Shown piece after piece: positions 12,137 to 22,468 of a stretch of 64,000 nucleotides of DNA. The position numbers and the translations under genes are program-made. Origin of the DNA: Scedosporium boydii (lineage: Eukaryota > Ascomycota > Sordariomycetes > Microascales > Microascaceae); NCBI GenBank assembly GCA_002221725.1, contig NJFT01000126.1, positions 51,106-115,105 of the forward strand, in the 5' to 3' direction. Within the stretch, counting starts at the first letter, position 1; every line of letters starts with the position of its first letter. Below the pieces are notes generated by a model that worked only from the letters and a program-made list of their open reading frames with translations, did not search any database and was not told the DNA's origin.

Positions 12137-12659
12137 CTAGCGGTAGCATTCTTGTCTCCTACTACATCGTACACTAGTAGTATAACTCACATTAGCAGCG
12201 CTGATCCTGCACAGCGGAGCATTTCTGCATGGTGTCATGGCATGATACCCCCCATTCCTAGCCTCGCCTCACCCTACCGCACGAGTACGTAGCTACGAAA
12301 CAAGGGCGCAGAAAGGCAAGGGGATTGCTCGAGGGGTATAGAACGCCCGGCCAACCACCGAGAGTAAGGAAAAATTCGATCAAGGCCCGAGGTCAGAGCG
12401 TGCATCGAGAGAAGGAAAAGAATTCCTGCAGAACACACATTGGAAGCAGGAATGCCAAGACCAGCGTTCGAGGGGGGTGTTCGACATCATTCGAGAACCT
12501 CGATGCATTTTTCGACGAACCCCGACGAACCCTGACGAACCCTGACCCGACCGCACGTACGGGCAGGGTACGGCAGGGGGGGTCCCCTGCCGCAGGGTCC
12601 CCTTTCCGCCTGTCCACTTCCACTCCCGCAAAGTGATCAATCAATCCTCAATCCGTGGT

Positions 12660-12915
12660 TAGGGTCCTGCGGATGTAGTGTTCGAAGTAGTGTACGAAGT
12701 ACCTCCGCGCTGGCAGCGTACTTCATACTTACAGAGGAGTATATAGAGTACGAAGTACGAGGTACTTTTCGCATTACTGCTTCATATGCTCCTTCTCTGT
12801 ATGCGTAAGAGCACCGCAAGAGACTCTCGTGTATAAGTACGTACTTTGTACTCGGTGGTGCATTTTGGACAGCAGCTCGGCTACAGGTACAAGTAAGCAG
12901 TACTTCCTAGAGCTG
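12660..12915. repeat. Cluster of TACGAAGTA-type dyads
   Basis: Two perfect GTACGAAGTAC copies (12692-12702 and 12748-12758) with further near copies: TTCGAAGTAG near 12681, GTACTTCATAC near 12719, GTACTTT near 12762, GTACGTACTTTGTAC near 12839 and AGTACTTCC near 12900. This is the densest group of the element in the window. No gene is nearby within 3 kb. Confidence 0.7.
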
Positions 12916-15900
12916 CCGGACTAGTGGCGGGGGTATTCGGCGGTACCTGATACGGATCCCTGCAATCTCTTAAGGCTGTGCCGTTTCATCTTGTCGAACA
13001 CACGTGAGCGGCGTCGATCTAGGATGAACCCTTCCAGCCAGGGAGAGAGCGACCAGCGCGTGGTTTTGAGAGAGAAATACAGAGACAGATACGCAAGAGA
13101 AGAGGCCAAAGCAAGGGCTTCCCCCCTTCCTCCCAAAAGACCAGATGGAACTATTTCGGGAAATACTCGTACGGGCATCGCGATATTCCATCGATCATGA
13201 AAAATATCAGGACCAAAATACCATGGCCAGTCGTGTTTCCTCCCAGGTCGTCTTCCCCCTCCCCTTCGGCACCACAAAGGCAGTCCCTTACTTTCGCAAA
13301 AGATGGCTGGGAACCACTCTGTTTGTAACCCGCCAACCCCCCAGGATAAATACCAGGGATTGGGCCTGTTCTGCCCAAGTTAGATCGTTGTTTTCACCCA
13401 TAGAACCCTCCCTCCTCCCTCCAGACACGCCCTTCCCACGGTCCTCCTCCTCCGCCTCCGGCCCCTCGTCCCCTCTTCCCCTTCCACCCAGGATCAAACG
13501 GCAGGAAATAGAGCTCCCCATTTGCCTCACATCCCGAGCCGATAAGCATGCCACCTCCACGCAGGGTCCCTTTCCCTTCAGGCCTTAAGTTCGGCTCTCC
13601 CGTCTTCTATATGAAAGGGACTTACGACCCGAAAAAAAAATACGTGGACATATAATACGCACCAACATACCAAGCGGGCCGGGGAGCGAAACAAAAGCGA
13701 GCCATATGGGCCCGCATGGTTTCGCCCGTACCCTTTTGTGTAATACTATGTACGCATTCCTCGAGCCGGTTCCCATTTTGTGAGGATCTCCCTGTGTCAA
13801 ATCCTCATTTGGAATGATGGGTCCCTTTCAAACTCCCCTTTTGAGGAAAATGGAAAAAATGGCGTGGCCTTTGCCGTGGGTGGAGCATCGTTTCGCGTAG
13901 TCCTCTTACACGGTCAAAACAAACCCGCAGACATGTTGATGCCCGTTCTATTATTATTATTATTCTTATCCACCTGTAGTTTATGTGCACACCGGCGGAC
14001 TACCCTTGGATCCGTTCGAGGCGCTCTCGGTCAGATGAGATCTTCACGGCACACCTCGTTCAGGGGGCGGGAAGGGCGTTCCTGTCACATCGTCTTCTTT
14101 GGTCAATTCATGGAGAAGAGAACGTTCCCGTCCTTCCTTTTCTGTGCAAGACAAATTTGATCAATACTCGTCCACTCTTATGACTTTATTCGGGCACCAG
14201 TCGTTGCCCATTCCGGGGCAGTATCAATATGCAGGATTCCGTGTTGAAGAACCAGTCAATCAAGCAAGTGATGAGCCGGCATGAAGGAAGAGCGAAAGGG
14301 TCCAGAGGTCCCGGGAGGACAGGTTACGACGGGTTGAAGAACTTGGAGAAGCTCGCCCAGTTTGCCGGACCACGACTACGACCACGACTCGAACCAAACT
14401 ACCATAGCCACCTCCAGGAATATCGTTGGGAGCTCACTCGCATATCGCCCCCTTTTTTTCTTGTTTCCATTTCCATCCCTTCGGTCCCCAATTCTCTTCG
14501 GTCTGTTCTGTATTCTTCATCCCTATTTGAAAAACGAAAAAAAAAGGAACGAGGGGCGGTCGGAGAAATTGGCCCATGCTGTCTGTTTTAAGCTGGTGGC
14601 TGGCAGGCCAGAGACGTGTTTGAGTCTATTTTAAGGACCTGTATTTCGTGGCCTTTTCCCTGCTGATTCGAAGGATTCCCCTAACAACCTGTGACTTGTC
14701 AAAGCCAGGGGATCCTTTCCTATTTGCGTCTTTAAAGCCTCAGTTTCGGGGTTTTCTCAACATACTGAGATGAGACAACTGATGGCAGCTGGGTCCACGC
14801 AGCGTCACGAGGACACAGAACTTCCCAACTGCTACACATCTTGAAGGAGCTCTTCAAAGCTACTTGTCTAGCCTGAGATGATTCCGGAAAGTCCTTCGTC
14901 TTCATGACTGTGTCAGCCCCGGCCGCAAAACTTGTCTGGATCCTATTACATCTAAATGCAAGGTGATACGCGAACTGTCGAAAAAACGAAAGAGAGTATC
15001 GCCGAGCCTACGACCGTACTACGTTCAAGTGGAAAGCCATGGTAGTCCCATCAGTCAATTTGTCAAGAGTGGAGGAGCGCATCTAGTGGCCGAGCTTGCT
15101 TCCGCGGAGGGGAGGCACCTCGACTGAGTTCGTCCCTTTCGCGGGTGTCCTCCAACATCTTCTCCATGGAAAAGCGGGATTCACGTGTCCATATGCCAAC
15201 GGAGACACAAGAAAACATGGCTTCCAGCTGGCTATCATCGGCCTTGAACATGGCGATATTCGGTATCAACGCTCTAAAGTATGTCGTAGTTACGAGACGT
15301 CGTGTCGTGGACACATCATTGAGTAAACCAAACAAATCAAGTTTGGAAATATTAAATTCAGCGAGTCCGCAACTCACAGTGGACGATGCTAGCCTCTGGA
15401 ACCCAACAAGGCGTCCGGCGCTAAGGAAAGAAGGGGGGGTTTAAACCTACACCAACAACCAAGTTCCAAATATACTGCCGAAGCATACAATTCATCGTGT
15501 TCTAGCTCTAGAATATATTAGGATTCGAGGGGTATTACGGTCTAGACAGGAGAACATGTCATGGTTGTAAAGTTTAACGAAGTTAAGTTCAGAGCTAGCA
15601 TAAGGTCCGTCAATCTTCGAATCATAGACTCGGGCTCCGAGGAGGAGCGAAGCCCGATGCTACGAACAGAGCAAAATAATAAGTGGCATGGGAACATGCC
15701 GTTCTTCAATCGCCGGTGTTCATTCAAAGAGTAGGCAAAAAAAAAAGAGAGACAATTAAAAAATAAGCTCGGTTCCTTTTTCTAGTCTGTTGTGAAGATG
15801 AAATCATACACATCCGAAGCCCACTAACCTTAACATCCCTCCTTTAAAGACGACGCCTAACCCTATGCTGTACAAATGAATACGAAAAGAATGAGAAAAC

Positions 15901-15968
15901 CATCCATAACCTTAAACCCCGCTCCGGGCCCCCAATACTGTTTTTTAAACTTCCCCAACCAATCCCGC

Positions 15969-17907
15969 CTACTTCTTGACAGGGAGAGACGGCGGTAACA
16001 TCTTGCCAGCTCCCGTATCAACCCTTTTGCTAGGAGGTAGGTCCGGAACCTTGAACCCCCCGTTGGAAGAAGACCCCCCAACCTGCGTAAACGTACCCCC
16101 CTTGAACCAGCGGTCCTCATCCGCTTTCCTCTTCCTACTAAGCTCCTCGCGTACCTTCGGATCCACAAGCTCCAACCCTTGCACCGGCGTAAATGTAAGC
16201 GACGATGCCGTTCCCGCCGCCGTGCTCATATTCCCACCAATGGTGCTTCCAACGCCTGACGTGCGAAGGCCCCTGCCGCGCAAGTCGATGTTCGAGCTCG
16301 CCTGGTTGAACCCGCGCAGAGACGACGACAAGCCGTTCATGGGCGTCGCGCCTCCCCAGCCCTTGTGTTTTGCGCTGAGCTTGGCCCTTGTGCGCTGGTC
16401 GATCTGCAGTGCGCGGATCCTGCCGTCGTTGGACTGCCCGATCATACCGAGACCGGCCGTGCCTTCGCCGGTGCCGTAGCCCACTTCCTTCTCTTCCTTT
16501 CCGAACGCCATTCTGTTTTGTGCTTTGCGCAGATCCGTCATGGCCGTTGCTTCCTTTGCCTTCCTTGCTCGTCGTCCACCTCGCTTCCTCGAGGGTTTGT
16601 CGTCTGGCGCGGGGAGGGCTCGCTGGCCCTTGTTCGCGGCCGGTTCCGTCAGCTTATCAAGCCTCTCGAGACATGCTGATTTGAGTTGCTCGCCAATGGC
16701 TCCGTTGGGGCTCTCGTGTATGCGATCGACCCTGGCAGCCATCACGAGCTTGGCAGAGACGATGCGCATGGCTTGCCTCTTTAGGTCGTTAGGTATGCCC
16801 CGAATGAGAGGCGAGTGATAGATGAAACCCTGCTGCCTTATACCGACGTTCGTCGCTAGACCGGGCGTAGCCTGCTTCTTGGAGCCCCAGGCGGCGATGT
16901 TGCAGGCCGGCGTCTTGGAAAGACCCGTAAGACCACCGGCGGCATTCAGGAGCTGGGCAGCCGTGAGAGAACCGATGAGGGCCGTAAGGTTGGGCGCGAA
17001 GATGTTCATGCGCGATTGCACGTATTCGGTGAGCGTCGTCTTGGCCTTATCCAGCGACACAATCATCTGGCAAGCGCTTCGTACGCGGTTCAGTTCATCC
17101 TGGCTCATCTCGCGACCCTTGGTAGTCGTCGCCTCAACGGTGACAATCATGAGCGACGGCCCATCGAGGACGGAGCGTAGAGAGATCTTTAGCGGATTAT
17201 CCGTAGAATTTTGTAGCTTCTTGATACCCTCGGCGTCCATGGGCCCGTTGCCCAGAATGGCGACGACTTTGGCATACTCGAGGGGGTTGCTGATGAGCGT
17301 TTCGAGCTCGGGGAACCGCACGGAGTAGTGATCGCGGATGAACTTGTGGACGAGGACGATCTCGCTATCGATGTGCGTAGAAAGGCTGTTGGACTGGGTC
17401 AGGAGGTGGTATTCGGGGTGGTCCTCGACGTTTCCGATGACGGCTGTTTGTTCTTGAGATCGGCACTTTTCGATTTTCTATTTGGTTCGACGCAAGAATG
17501 TCAGGGCTATGCTCAAAATAAAATGTAAACGGTGATCCGAAGAGATGATATGCAAAGAACAGCAACAAAAATCAGAAATGGGGACAACACATTGGGATTC
17601 TTACCTCTAGAACGGGCCCCAGGGTATCCATCAGTGTGGCCACACTCCGAACGTCCTTCACAACCCCCAACTTCATCTTCTCGACCTTGACCTTCGCCTC
17701 CTCAGCATCGTCGCCGAGGATCTTGGCCTCATCGGCCACATCCGTCATCTCCTCATCTTCCTCCTCCTCTTCGCCCTCACTCATGTCGCCCATCGTCGGT
17801 TTGCCGTTGGTCGGCGCCTCGCCCTCGATGGCGCCATCCTCCGCGACCTCTTCGTCGGAGCCGAAATCCTCGAAGTCCTGGAGCAGTTCGTCGGCCAGGG
17901 TCGACAT
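15969..17907 (-). CDS. PRP31: U4/U6 snRNP protein Prp31
   Basis: Two exons, 17907-17605 and 17477-15969, with one 127-nt intron (donor GTAAGA, acceptor TAG) in phase 0; 603 residues, close to the family norm. The start at 17907 (MSTLADELLQDFEDFGS) is preferred over an upstream in-frame ATG at 17937 because the acidic N-terminus is typical of the family. Residues 1-100 are acidic; a NOSIC segment with HKFIRDHYSVRFPELE spans roughly 135-185; the Nop RNA-binding domain follows, with the signature SKTPACN at 288-294. A basic KRGGRRARKAKE motif lies near 400-411, then the conserved C-terminal part (LTFTPVQGLELVDP). Prp31 binds the U4 snRNA 5' stem-loop with Snu13 and holds the U4/U6.U5 tri-snRNP together in the nucleus. 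It is divergent from CLF1, another splicing gene. Confidence 0.96.
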
Positions 17908-18486
17908 GGTGGGCGAGGAATTAAAAAAGGCTATCACGATACTGTCGTTCGAAGTGTCGAGATCCGAATTACGCGACGGTTGACGATGGAAGGAAGGAAC
18001 GGTGGAGGTGAGGAAAAGGAGAGAGATGGGGGCAAAATATAAAATTGGTCCTTGGGGTTGAAGTTGTTCACGAGGCTGACTTTGGGCAGTCGCAGTTGCC
18101 TTGCAGAGATGGTGGCCCGTGCACAGAATATCAAACTTTTATTGGTCAGCGCGATCTTGAGATTGTACCTCGTACCTCCATACACTGCGCCTTGAACATG
18201 TTCACGATTAATTCATATTTCATATTATTATTATTATCATAAACGAGCATCGCCTTGCGCTTTTCAAGAGACAACTTTTCCCTCCATCCACATTAGCCCA
18301 TTGAGCGAACCCGCGACGCTAGAAGCTGTGGGCTTTGGAACATATAATCGAGCACCTCCATTCGGGTTCTCTAGGTCCTCTATCCAAATTCATCGGTGAG
18401 AGTTTCAGCGAGCCATCTCTGGACAAATTCACACCTTCGCCACCAAACAGGAATCCGTCCACAATCCTTCACTTCACACCGCCATC
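17908..18486. promoter_or_regulatory. Shared divergent promoter region, PRP31/CLF1
   Basis: The 579 bp between the two start codons must hold both promoters. ATTGG (CCAAT on the minus strand) occurs at 18044-18048 and 18141-18145, oriented toward PRP31. An ATT/TAT-rich stretch lies at about 18215-18240, and the CLF1-proximal part is pyrimidine-biased. No further gene fits here. Assignment as promoter is inferred from position; transcription start sites are not visible. Confidence 0.55.
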
Positions 18487-20514
18487 ATGGATGCCCCCCG
18501 GGGACCCCCCAAGGTCAAGAACAAGGCCGCCGCCCCCGTCCAAATCTCCGCCGAGCAACTCCTCCGCGAAGCCGTCGACCGCCAAGAAGTCCCCATCGAA
18601 GCCCCGACCCAACGCTTCGCCGACCTCGAGGAGCTGCACGAGTACCAGGGCCGCAAGCGCAAGGAATTCGAAGCCTACGTGCGGAGGAACCGCCTCAACA
18701 TCAACAACTGGACGAGATATGCCGCCTGGGAGCTCGAGCAGAAGGAGTTCGCCCGCGCGCGGTCCATCTTCGAACGCGCACTCGATGTCATGCCCAATAA
18801 TGTTGCGCTGTGGATCCGGTATATCGAGTCGGAGATGAAGTCGAGGAATATCAACCACGCGAGGAATCTGCTCGATCGCGCTGTGACCATTCTACCGCGT
18901 GTCGACAAGCTGTGGTACAAGTATGTGTACATGGAGGAGATGCTGGGGAACATTCCCGGCACGAGGCAGGTCTTCGAGAGGTGGATGAAATGGCAGCCCG
19001 ACAAGGCCGCCTGGAGTGCGTTTATCAAGCTGGAGAAGCGCTACGGCGAATATGACCGCGCGAGGGACATTTTCAGATCTTTCACGATTGTTCACCCCGA
19101 GCCAGAGAACTGGATCAAGTGGGCGAGGTTCGAGGAAGAGTATGGCACCAGCGACATGGTGAGAGAGGTATTCGGAGAATCGATAGAAGCTCTCGGCGAC
19201 GATTTTCTATCCGAAAAGATCTTCCTCGCCTACGCCCGCTTCGAAGCGAAGCTAAAGGAGTACGAGCGCGCTAGGGCCATCTACAAGTACGCCCTCGATC
19301 ACCTTCCCCGCTCCAAGTCCATGGTCCTTCACAAGGCCTATACGACGTTCGAGAAACAGTTCGGCGACCAGGATGGCATCGAGGACGTCATCCTGTCGAA
19401 ACGACGTGTCTACTACGAGAACCAAGTCAAGGAAAACCCCAAGAACTACGATGCTTGGTTAGACTACGCGCGCCTGGAGGAGACCTCAGGAGACTTCGAC
19501 AGGGTGCGAGAGGTGTACGAGAGGGCCGTCGCCCAGATGCCACCCACGCAGGAGAAGCGGCACTGGAGGCGCTACATCTACCTCTGGATATTCTACGCCA
19601 TCTGGGAGGAGATGGAAGCCAAGGACGTCGCCCGCGCGCGAGAGATTTACAAAGTATGCTTACAACACGTCCCCCACAAGAGATTCACCTTCGCCAAAGT
19701 CTGGCTCCTCAAAGCGCACTTCGAAATCCGCCAAGGAGACCTCACGGCCGCGCGCAAGACCCTCGGCCAAGCCATCGGCATGTGTCCCAAGGACCGGCTC
19801 TTCAGGGGCTACATCGACCTCGAGCTCAAGCTCTTCGAGTTCGTGCGGTGCCGCACGCTGTACGAGAAGCACGTCCAGTGGAACCCGGCCAACTGCCAGA
19901 CGTGGATCAAGTTCGCCGAGCTGGAGCGCGGCCTCGATGATTTGGATCGCACGAGGGCCATTTTCGAGCTTGCTATCGGGCAGCAGGTGCTTGATATGCC
20001 GGAGCTGCTTTGGAAGGCGTATATTGATTTTGAGGAGGAGGAAGGGGAGTATGAGCGCGCGAGGGAATTGTATGAGAGGCTGCTCGAGAAGACAGATCAC
20101 GTCAAGGTGTGGATCAGCTACGCGCACTTTGAGATCAACATCCCCGAAGAGGAGGAAGAAGAAGCCGAAGAAGAAGAGGAGGAACGCCCCGTCAGCGAAG
20201 AGGCCAAGGCTCGCGCGCGCAAGGTCTTCGAACGCGCACACAACGCCATGAAGGACAAGGACCTCAAAGAAGAGCGCGTGACGCTCCTGAACGCGTGGCT
20301 GTCGTTCGAGCGCATCCACGGCGCCGAGGAGGACGTCGAGGCCGTGCAGAGGCAGATGCCGCGCCGGGTCAAGCGCAGGAGGAAGCTCGAGGACGATACG
20401 TGGGAGGAGTACGTGGATTACGTGTTTCCGGCGGATGATCAACAGCTTAAGAGTCTTTCGAATGTCATGGCGTTGGCGGCGAAGTGGAAGGAGAGTGGAG
20501 GGGCGGGGTTATAA
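18487..20514 (+). CDS. CLF1: Pre-mRNA splicing factor Clf1 (Crooked neck/Syf3)
   Basis: Single exon, 675 residues, the usual size for fungal Clf1. After a short N-terminus (about 1-40) the protein is an array of HAT (half-a-TPR) repeats, with recurring motifs such as [36 protein letters not shown] and [10 protein letters not shown]. An acidic block (residues about 555-570, [13 protein letters not shown]) interrupts the array, and the end is basic ([12 protein letters not shown]) before a conserved C-terminal YVFPADDQ segment. Clf1 is a scaffold of the NineTeen complex in the spliceosome and is needed for complex assembly and activation. The start ATG at 18487 follows immediately after a CATC context; no earlier in-frame ATG extends the family match. 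The gene is GC-rich and intron-free, unlike its partner PRP31. Confidence 0.96.
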   Translation: MDAPRGPPKVKNKAAAPVQISAEQLLREAVDRQEVPIEAPTQRFADLEELHEYQGRKRKEFEAYVRRNRLNINNWTRYAAWELEQKEFARARSIFERALDVMPNNVALWIRYIESEMKSRNINHARNLLDRAVTILPRVDKLWYKYVYMEEMLGNIPGTRQVFERWMKWQPDKAAWSAFIKLEKRYGEYDRARDIFRSFTIVHPEPENWIKWARFEEEYGTSDMVREVFGESIEALGDDFLSEKIFLAYARFEAKLKEYERARAIYKYALDHLPRSKSMVLHKAYTTFEKQFGDQDGIEDVILSKRRVYYENQVKENPKNYDAWLDYARLEETSGDFDRVREVYERAVAQMPPTQEKRHWRRYIYLWIFYAIWEEMEAKDVARAREIYKVCLQHVPHKRFTFAKVWLLKAHFEIRQGDLTAARKTLGQAIGMCPKDRLFRGYIDLELKLFEFVRCRTLYEKHVQWNPANCQTWIKFAELERGLDDLDRTRAIFELAIGQQVLDMPELLWKAYIDFEEEEGEYERARELYERLLEKTDHVKVWISYAHFEINIPEEEEEEAEEEEEERPVSEEAKARARKVFERAHNAMKDKDLKEERVTLLNAWLSFERIHGAEEDVEAVQRQMPRRVKRRRKLEDDTWEEYVDYVFPADDQQLKSLSNVMALAAKWKESGGAGL

Positions 20515-22468
20515 ATGGGGAGGCGGGCAGGACGAGCTGCTTCTTGGCTTCCCCCCCCCCCCATTTGTATTAATCCTTTGTGACGAGTATTTGAGCTTCG
20601 GTTACCTTGGGGAGGGGTTTGTGTCCTAACAAAATGTGAAATAAGAAAAGAAGAGAGGAAAGAGATGAATCTAAGCTACATCAGTATAACGTGCGTGATT
20701 CCGAGATGTTAGCCCCCGCCGTTGCTAGGGCCTCTGAAACGGAGGGTTCGTGATGGACTTGGTCCCTTAAGAGGATCCGGCTTTACCGGCGGTGGCGGCT
20801 TCGAACTATGGAGAAGGAGAAGGTTCGACTCAACATATAAGAGCACGGTAGCCTGGGGACACGGCGGCGGTAGAGGTGGGTTAAGCAGAACCAAGAGCCA
20901 TCATCATTCAGAGATCATAACGAGAAGAAATTACATCCGCCTCATAAAAGAACCCAGCCGCAGACAGAAGACGAGAAAAAGCCGAATCTCAACAGAAGAC
21001 AACAGGCCGCCATTCCCGAACCGTCATCCTCATGCCAACCTAACGAGCGGTTTTCGACCACCTGAGCTTCCTCCTGGAGACATGTACGCTTCAACAAGAA
21101 CGGATGATGAAATCAAAATCGTAGATAGCCAACCTATTTTATACCCTTCCCTTAAAAACGTTCTTGGACAAACGCTGGTGTTTTCTCTTCCTACTCCGGA
21201 TTTGAAGTTGTTTTTTCTGCGGGCAGATTCGAACCCTAGATATATTGCATCATGATCATTCCCTTCCCCGCCACTGTCTTTCCCCGATTCATCCCTAGAC
21301 AGGACGAGGCAAGGAGTGTCGGTGACTAGGAAAGGGGTGAGGAGCAGGAAGAAGAAGAAACTAAAACCAGGCCTGTCCCACTCCCCTGACATCCAAAACG
21401 TATATAAGAACCATACATGACAGCCAGACCCAGACGTAAAGCGTATACCCATCTCGTCTCGCAGTTAAGCAGCACAAAGGAAAGGAAGACAGAGATGAAA
21501 ACAAAAAGAATCCAGTAAGTTTTGAGTAGAATTGTTGCCCCCCAGCATTCCATGATACCTTGAAAGAATGAAAACGGAAGAGAGAGCGTGTCTTGTGCTT
21601 TGTGTTTTTCCTCGTCATACCTCGTGGACCGAACAACCTTAAAAGACAGGAGGTAAGCAGGCTTTGCTTCGCTTAGTGGCGACGATCTAATGTAAATGAA
21701 TCAGCGGATTGATCTTTTAAATGAATAGCTTCTTCCCATCTTGAAGCTTGGGAATTGTGCCTTTTTGAGGGCAGAAAGGGGTAAAAAGCGCGACAGAAGG
21801 AAATGAAAAACGAAGAAAGCAAAACCAGACGCCCAACTGTGAGCCCAGACCAAAAACGAAGGGAGAGAGAAAACATAACCATGTCCTTCCTGTATAGCCC
21901 AAGAGAAACACGACCTTGCGTTTAAAGCCCGACCTGCGCCGAATTCATGTATCCATCTCTACCCATCTATATCCATATCCCACCATCTATCCGTGTTCCA
22001 TTTCCTGTAACGGTCGTAATTCATGAAGAAAGAAGTGTAGTAAGAGGAAGAGAGGGAAAGAAGTAAAAAAAAAAAAAAAAAAAGAAAAAAAAGACATAAA
22101 CGGCGTGCAATAAAAACCATGGGTGTAAAGGAGAGAAAGAGGAAGAAGAAGGCACACGGCGTGACCCTGCACTGTGGGAAGGCGTGCAGCTCATCTCGCA
22201 ACAAGACGCAGAAAGGAAAGGAGTCGGCGGAGAGGCTCGAAGGTCGCCGAGGAGAAGATTGGTGTTATGCTCGAGAGAACACCACGCCAAAAAAAAAAAT
22301 ATTGTTGAGGGCAGAGGTTAAGCGAGTTTGTTTCCGTAGGGGCCGAGAATCCTTTCCAAGGGTTTTCCCTGGGGATCTTCGTGTCGTTTCAACAAGAGTA
22401 GGAACGGGAACATCATATTCCTCTTCCGCTTCTTTGGAGGGGGAGTTTGTCTTGGATGCGAGGACCTC
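20515..22468. other. Intergenic between convergent CLF1 and DUF3824-like gene
   Basis: Both neighbours end toward this stretch, so its edges are probably 3' untranslated regions. A C run at about 20551-20560 follows the CLF1 stop. A 177-codon plus-strand frame (20722-21255) and a 140-codon minus-strand frame (21030-21452) have no recognisable domain. A T-arm-like TTCGAACCC near 21227 does not extend into a tRNA. A 19-nt A run lies at 22065-22083. Confidence 0.55.

Larger units (their letters stand above)
7703..15968. other. Long intergenic stretch, no confident gene
   Basis: About 8.3 kb without a recognisable gene. It contains a 280-codon open frame (11298-12140) that ends in a Phe/Tyr run encoded by a TTTTTA repeat and looks non-coding. 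A dense group of TACGAAGTA-type dyads lies at about 12660-12910, with several more at 8066-8082, 9976-9990, 10171-10190, 10468-10478 and 10848-10860. The portion next to 15968 (about 15740-15968) is probably the 3' untranslated region of PRP31. A small frame at 15063-15377 on the minus strand is unsupported. Confidence 0.6.

Noticed and set aside
15063..15444. Small frames on both strands near 15.1-15.4 kb
   Set aside because: Mutually overlapping, no domain and no splice continuation.
18335..19940. Plus-strand frames of 134-167 codons overlapping CLF1
   Set aside because: Out-of-frame shadows of the GC-rich CLF1 coding sequence.
19660..20442. 260-codon minus-strand frame
   Set aside because: Antisense shadow of CLF1; no family match.
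21215..21245. tRNA T-arm-like TTCGAACCC
   Set aside because: The flanking bases do not form the T stem and no D arm or acceptor stem is present.
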